NCBI GenBank assembly: GCA_036346405.1
Contig: CM070550.1
Coordinates: 12,124,115-12,188,114, forward strand
Source of the DNA: Phyllostachys edulis
Lineage: Eukaryota; Streptophyta; Magnoliopsida; Poales; Poaceae
Direction of reading: 5' to 3'
DNA length: 64,000 nt
The notes under the pieces were generated by a model, which saw only the letters and a program-made list of their open reading frames with translations, did not search any database and was not told where the DNA came from. Positions 46,983 through 58,548 of this stretch are shown one piece after another. The translations under genes and the position numbers were made by a program. Numbering within the stretch: the stretch's first letter is position 1; the number at the start of each line of letters is the position of its first letter.

Positions 46983-49900
46983 TCATCTCTGGATAGAAGG
47001 AATCTGTCTAGTTTCGACTATCCCAAATTTAGGGACTTTTTCGATCATCGCAGGATCAAACCACTGGCATTTGAATATGAGTGGCTTAGGTGCTTTTTCA
47101 CCATGGAATTCGAGCTCGTATATTTCTTCAACTGTGCCATAATAGTCCTCCTGCTCCTCGCCGGGTGTAAATACTCTGGTATTGGTGGTCCTTGGATTGG
47201 GCCGACTCTTCTCGTAGCTTGTTGTGTGAAAGCGATATCCATTCACGTCATAAGCGTTAAATGACGAGACCTTATAGTCAAAACCTCGGCCACTTGTCGT
47301 AATTCGACACTTATAGACAAATCACTTTGGCACCGCAAGCTCAAGCAAGAGAGAAATGAAATTAGGCAACTAGGGCGCCAAAATTGAAACGACCTAAGTT
47401 GGTCGGAAGGTACCTTTCTTTGGAACCATGTAATGAAATCAAAGCGAACCATGTTGAAGAAGGGTCTCTCGTTCATGGTCGGAAGGTGGCCTTGAAAGAT
47501 GCGGTATTGATCAAAAATCCCTGCACCGACAAGCAACAAGGTTGTTGGATGCAGAAAATTTACGGAGTATGTAACAAGTTCGTTGAGAACTTACCCCTGA
47601 TACTTGTCGACTTCATCAAGGTTAGTCAACACGTAGAGCATGATCTTGCGCCACTCTTCATTGGTCAGCCTCTTTTTGGCCGCTCCACTTGATCTCCGCG
47701 TTGCCCTTTGAATAGGCCGTGAGGTCGATTCATTTTCGTCCTCGTTGTAACGAGGGGGTGGGTTATGCACGCTAGGAAGCTTCTCACTATAGTACAATGT
47801 TGTGAAGTTTGACACCTCCTCACGAATGAATGCCTCTGCTATGGAAGCCTCAATCCTGCCTTTGTTTCCACATTTCTGGCGAACAGTCTTTAGACATCTC
47901 TCGATTGGATAGCACCAACGGTTCTGCACGGGCCCCCCCATTCGTACCTCGTCGAGGTGCAAAATCAAATCTCAGATCGACAAGAAAAAGCCGGTGGAAA
48001 GATCTTCTCCAACTTACAGAGCAACTCGGTGCCGTTTTTCCAACTCCTCAACCACTTTCAGAGATATCTCCTTGGCACAAAGTGGCGGAAGAAAAGCTCA
48101 CCGCCAAAGACCTTCCGAGACATGCTCGGGGGCGTAGCCTCGAACCATCGACGGAAGAAGCCGCTCAATCCATATGTGGAAGTCATGACTCTTCATCCCT
48201 AAGACTCGGCGAAGATCTGGGTTCGCTCCCTCCTCGATTCGCTGCAAACCCATCAGGAAACTTAACGTCTGCATCCATTGTATCACTTCCGTCTCCGTGC
48301 TTCTTTTCCAAGACGAATCGGCCTTAGGCCTTTTCCATGGTTTGCCGTCTCTTGGAGGCGAGATCTGCAGCTTTGGTGCTGTCGCATAGTGTTGCCATGT
48401 CTACTCGGCCTTAGGGTTGTCCTTTGTCTTGTCGAAATGTCCATGAGTGTTGCCCAAAGTGCTTGGCGACATTCTTCTCGATGTGCATTACATCTATGTT
48501 ATGTGGAAGGAGAAGGTCATCAAAATAGGAAGCCTCTCCAATCCCGACTTATGAGTCCACATATGTTCCACACCATAGCCCACAAAGCGATCTTTGTTTG
48601 GATTATCTTTCTTTGGATTAACTTTCTTTCTTTTACCCTTCTTTGGATTATCTTTCTGGCAAGAGCACGAGAGCATCTATCGAGCATGAACACAGGCACT
48701 AGTCATCTTCGAGGTGCGGGTCGGTCACCGTGACACCTTTCGTGAAGTTCTTGGTGTCTCCTCTGAATGCATGGTCAAGAGGGAGGAACTGTCGATGCTT
48801 GTCGACGCAGCGAGAACTTCCCACCCTTCTTCAACCAAATGAATCAGAGTCGCCTTGCATAGGGCATGGAAACTTCCGTGGACACACCGGTGGCGAATAT
48901 CCCATACGCCAGAAGTCATGCATGGAGTCTTGGTACCAAACATACATTACGAAGTTCTTCTTTGTAGCTCGATCAGAAGTCCATCGCCTTCATTCCAAGC
49001 CTTGATCAATTCATCATAAGCAGTGCATGTACACACCCATTTTGTTTCCGGTGTCCAGAATTATCAACGTCAAGAATATGTTTTGCCGTTGAAGTAGGGC
49101 CCTGGGGAGATTGAGGGAATAGCGAACACGGGCCAACAAGTGTATGGGGCCGACATCATTCCATAAGGATTGAACCCATCCGTTGCCGGTATAACACGCA
49201 TACATTACAGGCCTCTTCATCTTTGCCACGATGGTTGCCATTAAAGCTTTTCCATGCTTCACCATCCGCTGGATGTACCATCTTGTCGATTGTATCGAAC
49301 GCCATTCTTGTGCCATGTCATCTGCATTTCGCGGACTCCTCGGACATGAATAGCCGTTGGAGCCTCGGTATGATCGGAAGGTGTCTTAGGACTTTCATGG
49401 GGATGTCCTCATTCTCGCTCCTTCTTTCCATCACCTTTGTCTACCTCCACATACCTAGAGGATTTACACTTTGGACGAGACTTTGCATCCTTGTGTTCTT
49501 CCCTAAATAGGGCGCACCCCTTCCGGACAACAATGTATCTGCTCATACGGCATCTTGAGGTTCAAGGAGTCTCGTTGACTCGCATAAGCCGCTCGGCAGA
49601 TGATGACCCTCGAGCGACCCCCAATAATTGCCATCATAGCATCGAAGCGGTGCTCGAGTCATGTTGTCTTTGGGACTTCAACCCCAAGATGGCGGCCAAT
49701 GGCATCCAGTTGAGAAACCGTTGTCTTCTCATGTAGGACCTTCGTGCGAATCCAACATGGCCAAGAACGCATTTAGCGCTTGGCTCGCTCCTCCTCCTCA
49801 TCCTCCGCTTTCGTCCTCAAGTAGGCCGTTCGACCAACGTCGCATCCTCATAGTCACCTAACCATCCCGGTACCCGCCATCACCGTCAAATGCCTCCAAG

Positions 49901-50223
49901 CGTCGTCTCACGGCCTCCTCTCTAGGGCGATAGGCTTCACCATGGGACACCCACCGGGTATAGTTTGGCATAAATCCATACTTGCAAAGATCTTCGCACC
50001 ATGACTTCCTTGTTTTTCTTTTCTTGTTTTCACATTGGTGCAGGATGAGCGTGTCTCTCGCTCCCTTAGTTGCCTTAAATGCATGGTCCAAGAATTTCTC
50101 GGTCTTATCCATCCATTCACGGGTGATTTGAGCTGAGTTAGGCGTCCGTGTACATCCACTCACGGTTATCCATCCTCTAGCATATACACATAACGAGTAA
50201 TATAACCATCGATTCTTGACCAA
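46983..50223 (-). pseudogene. TNP2-type CACTA transposase of the 13-kb element
   Basis: Segments in order on the minus strand begin with an N-terminal associated domain at 50223-49858 (TREWMDKTEKFLDHAF, LCKYGFMPNYTRWVSHGEAY). A catalytic-region part follows at 49316-49014 (IVAKMKRPVMYACYTGNGW, LTLIILDTGNKMGVYM). Next are 48286-48098 (RRVLGMKSHDFHIWIERLLP), DUF4218-linked text at 47968-47591 (PIERCLKTVRQKCGNKGRIE), and DUF4216 at 47246-46983 (YRFHTTSYEKSRPNPRTTN, YYGTVEEIYELEF). The order is that of a complete TNP2 protein. Stops and frame changes occur between segments, so the copy is not functional. An untranslated GC-rich exon may lie upstream at 51190-51640. Confidence 0.85.
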
Positions 50224-51187
50224 GCTAGATATGCATTTAAGGCTGACTAAGGGGTCTGCAGACTAGATATGTACTACCAAGCTAGATATGCAGCAACATT
50301 CGAATTTTCATGCAATTGAAACTTTTAACCATAAAATAATTGCCATTCGCCATAAAAAATCATCAAATAACCCACCTGCAATCTTATCTCGTTCACTTCA
50401 TATAAATCCTTTCGCATTCATATGAATATTTAGACCTATAAATCCTAACGGAATAACCAAAATATAACAATGTTGTATTAGTTGGCAGCACGATTAAATC
50501 ATAATTTTACCTAGAGCAGCATAGTTTAGGATGAAATTTAATAGTGGGTGTATATAGTACAAAACACAACATAATTTGTCCCGTTTAGAACCCAGTCCAC
50601 GGAACAAAGCACAAGCCCTTCTAATCCTGGTAGTTTTTATGAAACATTTGAATAGAACATCTCAGTGCACCACAGAGGTCACAATTGTTATCTTCTCCTT
50701 TATCAAGTATGCTCCGAAACTATGTGATGAAAGGTAGAAACAGACCTCTATCTACATTGTCAACATCATTACATTTGACAAAACTCCAACCAAACAACTT
50801 TTTCCTTTGATAGCTATGAATGTTTTTCAAGGGAGTTATCATGCCAAACTACTTTGACAAGGACCATCGGTTATTTTTTCATCTACTTAGCGACCACAAA
50901 AACATCTTGCCACAAGATCCCATATCACCTTCTGCTTTATGCTTCTTATCATTAGCATTTTGCATTCATCAGTAGTAAAAAAACTTTGGTTGCTCATTGC
51001 TTCAAAAGACAAGTCATAATGAAGCAACTTGCAAGGGATTCTTTAACTGAAGGGAACATGAACTTTGATCAATGATTAGGAAGATGGAGAGATGACCATC
51101 ATTTTCTTCTTTCCTTCACAATAAATTAACTCATCTAAGCGTACCAAGTTGCCCAAAACAAACAAACAAAACATAGTGGATAAAAAT

Positions 51188-51640
51188 TACCTCCAGGAGG
51201 ATTGAGGGAGTCGGAGGGGCGTTGTGGGGGCGGATCGGCGCCGGCGGGTCAAGCGAGGAGCTGAGGACCGAGGGGAGTGGGGGCAGAGCGACGCTGGCGC
51301 GAGCGAGGACCGAGGGGAGAGAGCAGTCTGGCGCGAGCGAGCGAGAGGAGCTCACCGGCGTGGAGGAGGTCTTGCTCGGGCGGTGGTGGCGAGTCTGCCA
51401 GTGGAGCCGGGTGGCCGGATCCGGTGAAGGAGGGAGGAGCCGGGCGAGCTGAGCGGAGGGAGGGAGGAGGAGCGGAGGAGGGAGGAGGAGGAGCTGAGCG
51501 GAGGAGGAGCGAGTGGAGGTGGTGGCGGGAGTGGGGCGCCACGGGAGGAAGGAGGAGGCCGGGCGCGACGGTGGGCGATTTAATTATTGAGCGAGGAGAC
51601 GGCGAGGAGACTAAGGGGTGGAAGAAGGAAGAAGCCTTTG
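51188..51640 (-). other. GC-rich leader exon with a likely splice donor
   Basis: This GC-rich block has chance frames only. On the minus strand it ends cctggag followed by gtaattttta, a good splice donor at about 51190, leading into an AT-rich stretch (50220-51190) that would be an intron. It is probably the 5' untranslated exon of a CACTA gene, most simply the transposase at 50223-46983. Confidence 0.45.
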
Positions 51641-52435
51641 TTGCTTAAGTATCGAGGGACCTTTAGTCCGGCGGTATACTAAGGGACTAAAGACCTTTAG
51701 TCCGGGTGGTATCTGGACCGGGACTAAAGGCTGGACCTTTAGTCCGGGTGGTGCCACGGCCGGGACTAAAGGTTTTCTTGTGAGGACATATTTTCCAGAG
51801 AACCTTTAGTCCTCGGTGTGTGACCTTTAGTCCCGGCGTAATGTCTGGGCCGGGACTAAAAAGTGGACCTTAGTCCGGGTGGTGCCACGGCAGGGACTAA
51901 AGGTTTTTGTGGGACATATTTTCGAGAGAACCTTTAGTCGAGGTGTGTGACCTTTAGTCCCAAGCGTGTCTGGACCGGGACTAAAGGTCCCCACTATTCG
52001 ATTCCCGCCAGCCACAGTTTGGGTTTTGTATTAAGTTTATTTGTATAAATATGCTAATTCTTGTTAAATGCATAGTAAATTAAATACTAGGCATAAATTT
52101 TTAAAAATAATAGTTGCATTTCCTTTTATCTTATTGACATTTCAAACGACTTTTATAGTGACCACAAGCTAGGAAGTGAAGAGCCAACTATAAACAAAAT
52201 GAAGGGCTCAAACCACAAGTGGGAATTTCATTTGAAGGCATAAATACTTGCTAAAAAATTTCAAGTCATTTTTACACGGTGGAGAAGACATGCTTCACAG
52301 AGGTACATGTGTCCTTTATCGAATAGGAATTTCATTTGAAGCGATAAAAACAAGAAAAATATGATAGAAACATCTGAAGTTACAATTATTACATAAAATC
52401 TCTAATACACACTATTTATTAAACATCACTATATA

Positions 52436-53955
52436 TCAAGCGGGCACGATGGTGAACTTCTTCTTGACGTATGACCCTTGGTTATGATCATGCCGTAACC
52501 ATGGAGTGTCCTCGGCATTTAGCAGATGCTTGGGTCTTTGGTCACTTGAAGGCGGGATTCGGTCATCCCTTTCATAATCTTCGACTTGTCGACTTGTCCT
52601 CAATTCCCACGATGTTTCTTTTCCTGAAAGAACTATGTGGCGTTTTAGCTCATTGGTTGATTTGTCGTCGTTTTTCCCTCTCTTGGGTTTTGTAGACATG
52701 TCTTTCACATAGAACACCGATTCACATCGGCAAAGAAGGACGAATGGTTCGTCTTTGTACCCAATATTGTTGAGGTCCTTGTTGTCATTCCATACTCCTT
52801 GTCATTGTTACCCCGCCTCCGGTCATCTTCACCCATTGGCCTTTGGAACAAAGGGACTTTAAAATTAGGTGCGTAGTCTAGTTCCCAAATCTCCTCTATG
52901 CGGCCATAATATGTTTGCCTCTTTCCATTTGGGTCTGTCATGATATTAAAGAAGGATGGAGGGAACACCAACTCAAAGCTGACAAAACATTGAACCACAT
53001 CATTCTGTAGAGTAGCTAGTTCCATTGGATTGATTGCCTTCTGAGAAATTGCATTGAGGAATGCACATAGCTTCACGGTGGCCTGACGTACATGTGGAGG
53101 TAGAATTCCTCTTAAAGCAACAGGAAGCAATTGCGTCATAAGCACGTGGCGATCATGGGACTTTAAGTGTAGGAATTTCTTCTCCGCACATTTATTATCG
53201 CTTTATATTGGAGGAGAATCCAGATGGGACCTTGATCTTTGTTTAGGCATTCAAACATGCTTTCCTTCTCTTCTTTGCTAAGAGTGAAGCTAGCGGGTCT
53301 TAAGTAATGGCGTCCATCGTCATCTTCTCTGGATCTTGAGTTGTCTCGTTCTTTCATGCGCCGCAAGTCTGTCGTGCTTCGAGTGAATCCTTAGACTTTC
53401 CATACACATCCATGAATCCTAGCAGGTTCACACAAAGATTCTTTGTCAGGTGCATCACGTCGATCGCGTTGCGGACCTCTAGGACTTGCCAATAGGGTAG
53501 CTCCCAAAATATGGACTTCTTCTTCCACTTTCGCAATCTCTTTGTGCATCACGAATGACATCACCAAGAGCATCATCTTCAGCGAGTGTGTCTTACGCCT
53601 TGCCTCTTCTTGACTTCGCCCATTGCAGTATCATCGAAGTCACCGTATTGAGCAATAATGTCGTTAGGGTCCAATTGTTCTTCTTCACCTTCTTCCATTA
53701 TAACCCTGGTTTCTCCGTGCTTGGTCCAACAAATATAGTTTGGCATGAAACCCGACTTCAACAAGTGTGAGTGAAGACTCCTTGAGCCGAATATTCCTTC
53801 AAATTCTTACAGGGGCACATGGACAAAGACATGAAACCATCCCGCTTGTTTGCCTCGGCCACTCTTAAGAAATAATGCACGCCATCAATGAACTCTTTGA
53901 GCGGCGATCGGCATTGTACATCCAATGGCGTGTCATCGTCTGCATTATATGACAT
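52436..53955 (-). pseudogene. Internally deleted TNP2-type transposase of the nested CACTA
   Basis: The N-terminal part (53955-53579) reads LKEFIDGVHYFLRVAEANKR and KSGFMPNYICWTKHGETRV. It is followed at once by late-domain text (53540-53370): VHILGATLLASPRG, then DVMHLTKNLCVNLLGFMDVY. The DDE-type catalytic region between these two parts is missing. Then come SFTLSKEEKESMFECL (53290-53260), DUF4218 (LFFELVFPPSFFNIM type at about 52950), DUF4216 (YYGRIEEIWELDYAP, 52920-52870) and the C-terminal end VKKKFTIVPA at 52436. The deletion makes it non-functional whatever the frameshifts. Confidence 0.8.
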
Positions 53956-54104
53956 ATCACATAATTAAATTTCAAGTTTCAAATTTTTCCCGGATAGTAC
54001 ACATGATAGAGAGGCTACCCAAAAATTTTTAGAATTTTTGAAATTAAGATGAATTTATTTTGAATTTTCAAAGAATCAGCACTATTGTGACGTTTGCACT
54101 AGGA

Positions 54105-54995
54105 GCTTCGCCTTGCGGAAATATGGAGTGTCCCGCGGCGACGACGGCGTTCGACTCTGTGATTTAACGCAAAGCAGCAAGCTTAAGGAGAAGGGACATC
54201 AAGTTAAATGATAATTAATAATTAACTAAATTGCCCAAAGTCATTAAGGGTGAATGACCCTAGGTCAACAATCAATCCAAAAGGCAAACAATAACTAAGT
54301 GATTAAGCTAATTAAGAGATTAACTAATTACTTAATAATTAAATATTAAACTTATTTATTAAAACAAAATTAATATTTATTATTTTTACCCAAGAGGTTG
54401 GATCTGATAAGATAAGACTTATCTCATCAAACACCCTCAAAGCTTAACCTAACTAACACATGTAAAAGTCATTTTTCATTTATTTAAATAATTATTAAAT
54501 AAGGTGAAAAATAAAAGTCTTCAGATTGATCCCAAAATTTTTGTACAGATAGTTCATAGCCTAATTAGATGGCAAAACAATTTTCAGAATTTTTGGATCA
54601 TTAATTTAGCCTACAAAATTCATGGAATAATAATTAAATAAATAAGCATAAAATAGGTATAAATTCAACTTTGTCCAAATAGTCTTAAAATTTTTATATG
54701 GACTGTTCACAGTGTAACTTAGTGGAAAAACAAATTTCATGATTTTTGGAAATTTATTGTGGCCTACAAAAATCATGAAAGTTCCATTTATGAATTAATT
54801 GGCAATTTTATAACATATAAAAATTATTCAAATTTCACATTTCATATTTTTCATAATGGACGGCAGGGTTAGCATCAGGAGCTTACATGAACACGCCGGT
54901 GAATACGGTTGAGTGAATGAGCAGCTCGGCGGTGGTGGCAATGTGGCGTGTCCGGCGGCGGCGACGGCGTTCCGGCTCTGTGATTTAACGCCAAA
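54105..54995. repeat. Direct duplication about 830 bp apart inside the nested CACTA
   Basis: The text gtgtcccgcggcgacgacgg then cgttcgactctgtgatttaa (54128-54168) recurs as gtgtccggcggcggcgacgg then cgttccggctctgtgattta (54948-54985). The stretch between is very AT-rich. This may be a duplicated 5' exon region. Confidence 0.65.
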
Positions 54996-55339
54996 CAGAG
55001 TTTAAATAGAAGGACATTTAGTCGGTTGGTGTTACCAACAGGGACTAAATGCCAACCTTTAGTCTAGGTTGGTACTACAATCCGGGACTAAAGATTTAGT
55101 CCGGATTGTAGTACCAAGGGACTAAGGTTGACATTTAGTCGGTTGGTAACACCAAGGGACTAAATGTCCTCCCGCAAAGCCTCGCCACCGAGCCGTTGGG
55201 CGAGGGACTTTTAGTCGGTTGGTGTTACCAACCAGGGACTAAAATCTTTGGTCCGGGACGCAATTTTCTCGAGACTATTGCCCATTTGGCGATTCGACCA
55301 AAGGTGCGCTACGTAGTAGTGGGTGCACTGGGCTTTTGT

Positions 55340-56393
55340 TTTTAAAAAATTTCTTTGCGAGTGCCACTTCACGGCACTTTCGGCAAAAGGATTCTCTTCT
55401 TAGAGTGCGGTAGGCGCTCGGCAAATGTTTTTTGTTTTTGTTTTTTTGCCCCATTATTTTTTGCAGCCTTAATATATTATTTAAAACTCCATGTTCAAAT
55501 TTGGGACAATTTTGACTTTTTTTCTATATTTCGTTAGTTTTTTGTTTAGTTGAATTTTATGGAATATTTCAAATTTGAGCTCAGGTGCATGGAATAATCG
55601 AATTTGGTCATTCAAAAATGATATTCATGATATTTGGTGTATGTTGAGGCCGTATCCGGAACTCACATGAAATTTCGAGCATCTTGTTGGCGTAACATGC
55701 TCGAGGTACTGCGGGAAAAGTGTATTTAAATTATATAAAATCGAGCGAAGTCAAAATACGCCAAAACTTGTCGAGGTGTCGTGTTATAGCATATAGAGTC
55801 TATGGTAAAAATTGAGAAGGTTTTGAGCAAGTTGCGGCGTCGGATGCCTCATGCACGGACAGCTCGCATGTGATCCATAAAATTCACTAAACAAAAAACT
55901 AAAAATATAGCAAAAAAGTCAAAATTGTCCCAAATTTGAACATGGAGTTTTAAATAATGGGAAGGCCTCACAAAAAATGGGTCAAAAAAAAAAAAAAATT
56001 TGCCGAAGCCTGGCGCTAAGAAAGAGGTCCTTGCCGAGTGCCGAGAAGTGGCACTTTAAGCAAGAGATCTTTACCGAGTGCGAGGAATTGGCACTCGGCA
56101 AAGAATTTTTTAAAAAATTTGTGGCGTGGGCGGGCTCGGCGTCAAGGGTCATTTTTTGCAGAGCGCTCTTTGTTGAAGTGTTGCACTCTCAAGAAAGAGG
56201 GCTTTTGCCGAAAGCCGCCCTTTGCCGAGTCTTAGGGCACTCTGAGGCACTCGGCAAAGCCACTCTTTGTCGAGTGCTAGACTTTGCCGAGTGCCACCCG
56301 ACACTCGACTCTAAGAAAGAGTAAGCCACGAGTGCCCGATTTTTGGCACTTTCGGCAAAGGCGGCACTCGGCAAATCTGCGTTCTCCGTAGTG
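55340..56393. repeat. Right subterminal region of the 13-kb CACTA
   Basis: Units tttgccgagtgc / gcactcggcaaa cluster at 55350-55430 and 56000-56380. The middle (55490-55930) is AT-rich, and its ends are inverted copies of each other: tccatgttcaaatttgggac near 55490 against gtcccaaatttgaacatgga near 55930. Confidence 0.8.
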
Positions 56394-56525
56394 CAACCGC
56401 TTCAACCAAAAACGTAAGCTGATAAGAAAAAAAAGACAATCCACTTATACTTCAACACTCCACTATATGTAGGTTCTCTCAAGTCTAAGGCGTGAAATAA
56501 AAATTGACTATAATTGTCTATCATC

Positions 56526-58001
56526 AGGGGGCAGAATGATTTTGGTAAACAGCAGCCTTAGCAGTTTGCCAATCTATACTATGGGATTTTACCGTCTTAA
56601 AGAAGAGACTCACAAAAAAAAATGGATAGTATTAGAGCTAGATTCTTTTGGAGAGGAGCTACTGACAAATTTAAATATCACATGGTACAATGGGGTGCTG
56701 TCTGCAGACCAAAGAAGTTTGGTGGTTTGGGGATTATAAACACTAGAGTGTTAAATGATTGTCTGATGGCCAAATGGATCTGGAGAATTAAGTCCTCCCA
56801 CAAGGATCTGTGGTCTCATATCCTTAAAGCGAAATATTTTCGAATGGGGTGTTCAGAAGCTTTAATTTATGGGGATCTCGGTTTTGGAGAAGCATAATGA
56901 AAGTACACGAAATTTTGAAGATGGGAGTTAGATACAAGATAGGCAATGGGAAGGAAACTGCTTTTTGGGATGATGTCTGGAATAGTGATTGTCCTCTCAA
57001 ACTGAAATACAACAAACTGTATAACATCTGTCAGTTTCCCTCTATGAGTGTTAATGATGGGGTAAAAAGGCGGCGTTGGGACACCTTCTTTCGCGAAGTC
57101 CGGGAACGAAGAAAACAAACAATGGAAGGATTTCAAGGAAGATGTTGAATTAATTGATCTAGATGATAATAGAGACAAACCCGTGTGGTGCTTGGAAAAA
57201 TCTGGAACATTTTCAGTCCATTCTTTATATTCTCATCTTCTTTTTGGGGGTGTTAATAGCAGAAAACTAACTAAGCTCTGGAAAAACAAATGTCCCTTAA
57301 AGGTTAAGATCTTCATCCGCTCTGCTATCATAATAGAGTGCAAACTCGGATCAACTTAAGAAGAGAGGTGGAAAGGAAAGACTAATTGCTCCTTTGTGGT
57401 GTGGAGGAAAACATAGATCATATCTTGTTTTCTTGCGACTTATCAACTTTTGTTTGGATTTGCTTTAAAGAGATTCTTAGTGGCGGCGTCATCCTACTTG
57501 TTTAGATGATTTGCAAGCGAATTGGTTGGAAAAAATGGGGCTAATCACAATGTTGCTTTGTTTAGTTTTGCGACTACGGCTTGGACTCTTTGGAGAGTTA
57601 GGAACAATATGGTGTTTGAGAAGCGTTTTATTAAGAACCCAATTGAAATTATCTTCAAAATCTTATCTTGTTTGCAGCGATGGCGGATTCTCTTAAAGGG
57701 ATGATGGTGATTTCTTTGGATCGCTTCACGGCGAAAACTACAGATTTGGTCAAGTCTTTTGTAATAGGAGTGATGTTATTCATGAATAGTTGCTCTGTTC
57801 GATTTCTCTCCTGTTTTTACGCCTTCGTTTGTCTTGAAGCGATCGGTTGCAAGGGCGGTCTTATAGTTGGTGCTTCGGTTTAGTAGGTCGGTTCTTTTGT
57901 CTTGTAAAATTAGTAACCCAGTTGTTACTATGTCCCTTTATCTCAGAAGAACTCTTATTTGCTTTCTATCAATAGCGAGGGTATCTCCTTTTCAAAAAAA
58001 A
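56526..58001 (+). mobile_element. 5'-truncated L1-type LINE, 1.48 kb, 16-bp TSD
   Basis: The insert is flanked by ataattgtctatcatc at 56510-56525 and again at 58002-58017, an exact 16-base TSD. It ends gcgagggtatctccttttc plus an A tract, the usual tail of plant L1 elements. It holds only the C-terminal end of ORF2. The 5' truncation is typical of incomplete target-primed reverse transcription. It lies just outside the 13-kb CACTA. Confidence 0.92.
56530..57690 (+). pseudogene. LINE ORF2 C-terminal end (zf-RVT type)
   Basis: Translated text across frames reads MILVNSSLSSLPIYTMGFYR, MDSIRARFFWRGATDKFKYH, GGLGIINTRVLNDCLMAKWI and YKIGNGKETAFWDDVWNSDC. Tryptophan-rich text of the zf-RVT region follows to about 57690 (KIFIRSAII, FVWICFKEI, FATTAWTLWRVRNNMVF). 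The endonuclease and reverse transcriptase are missing. At least three frame shifts or stops are present, so it is dead. Confidence 0.85.
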
Positions 58002-58017
58002 ATAATTGTCTATCATC

Positions 58018-58548
58018 TTATTAAAGCACAATCAAAAGAAGGCACTATGTTCGCTCTCGAGTGCTAGAAATTCTCACATTAATCGGTAGGAAAAAAATAT
58101 ATACATCATCGATCATGATGGGTCTAGATTATAACGGTCTAAATTAAAAGAAGGAATAAATATGTGTTTCATCCCTCAACTCTTCACTTCATTTAATTTT
58201 TATCCTTCATCTACAAAACCGGCTGAAACTCGTCCTCTAACTAGCAAAACCAGGGCACTTAAGCCCCTTCAGCCGGGGAAAGACAGTTTTGAGCAACTTT
58301 AGCCCACGTCGCTTGCCTAGTTAGATTTGATAGGGCCAAAATAGTTTATCAGGATGGCATTCCTCCTCTCTCATTCTCTCTTTCTCTCCCAATCTCTCTC
58401 ACTTTCCCCTGATCCCGAGGGCCGCCAGCGACGGAGAAGGCAAGGTACCGTCCACACGTACCCGCCATATCCCCTTGTGCCAACCTCCGGGACACTGTCT
58501 CGACGTGCTCCTCTTGCTCTCAAACGACCTCCTGCTCGAAGAACTCAA
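58018..58548. other. Spacer left of the small CACTA
   Basis: The AT-rich first half has text resembling grass MITEs (atccctcaactcttcacttc, near 58165-58185), but no ends were found. A CT-rich stretch lies at 58365-58410. The last 60 bases continue across the CACTA into 59777 (see 59777-60107). Confidence 0.4.

Larger units (their letters stand above)
51650..55321 (-). mobile_element. Nested CACTA, TTTAGTCCCGG family, left end uncertain
   Basis: The right terminus ends ctacgtagtagtg at 55321. Subterminal arrays of cctttagtccggg / gggactaaagg units lie at 51650-51990 and 55010-55260. A minus-strand transposase remnant lies between them. On the left no CACTACTAC was found: the array begins abruptly after the GC-rich block. 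A clean TSD (right flank ggt) is therefore not confirmed. Another reading assigns the left array to the upstream end of the 50223-46983 transposase gene. Confidence 0.6.
43401..56393 (-). mobile_element. CACTA element, 13.0 kb, TTTGCCGAGTGC family
   Basis: The right terminus, read inward on the minus strand, is CACTACGGAGAACGCAGATT followed by tgccgagtgcc. The left end reads CACTTTGCCGAGTGC, i.e. the terminal repeat with about 14 bases deleted after CACT. TSDs are CAA at 43398-43400 and 56394-56396. Subterminal arrays of tttgccgagtgc and gcactcggcaaag lie at 43401-43915 and 55340-56393. Minus-strand genes are a TNP2-type transposase (50223-46983) and a second transposon protein (46450-44490). 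A different CACTA family sits inside (about 51650-55321). Confidence 0.85.
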
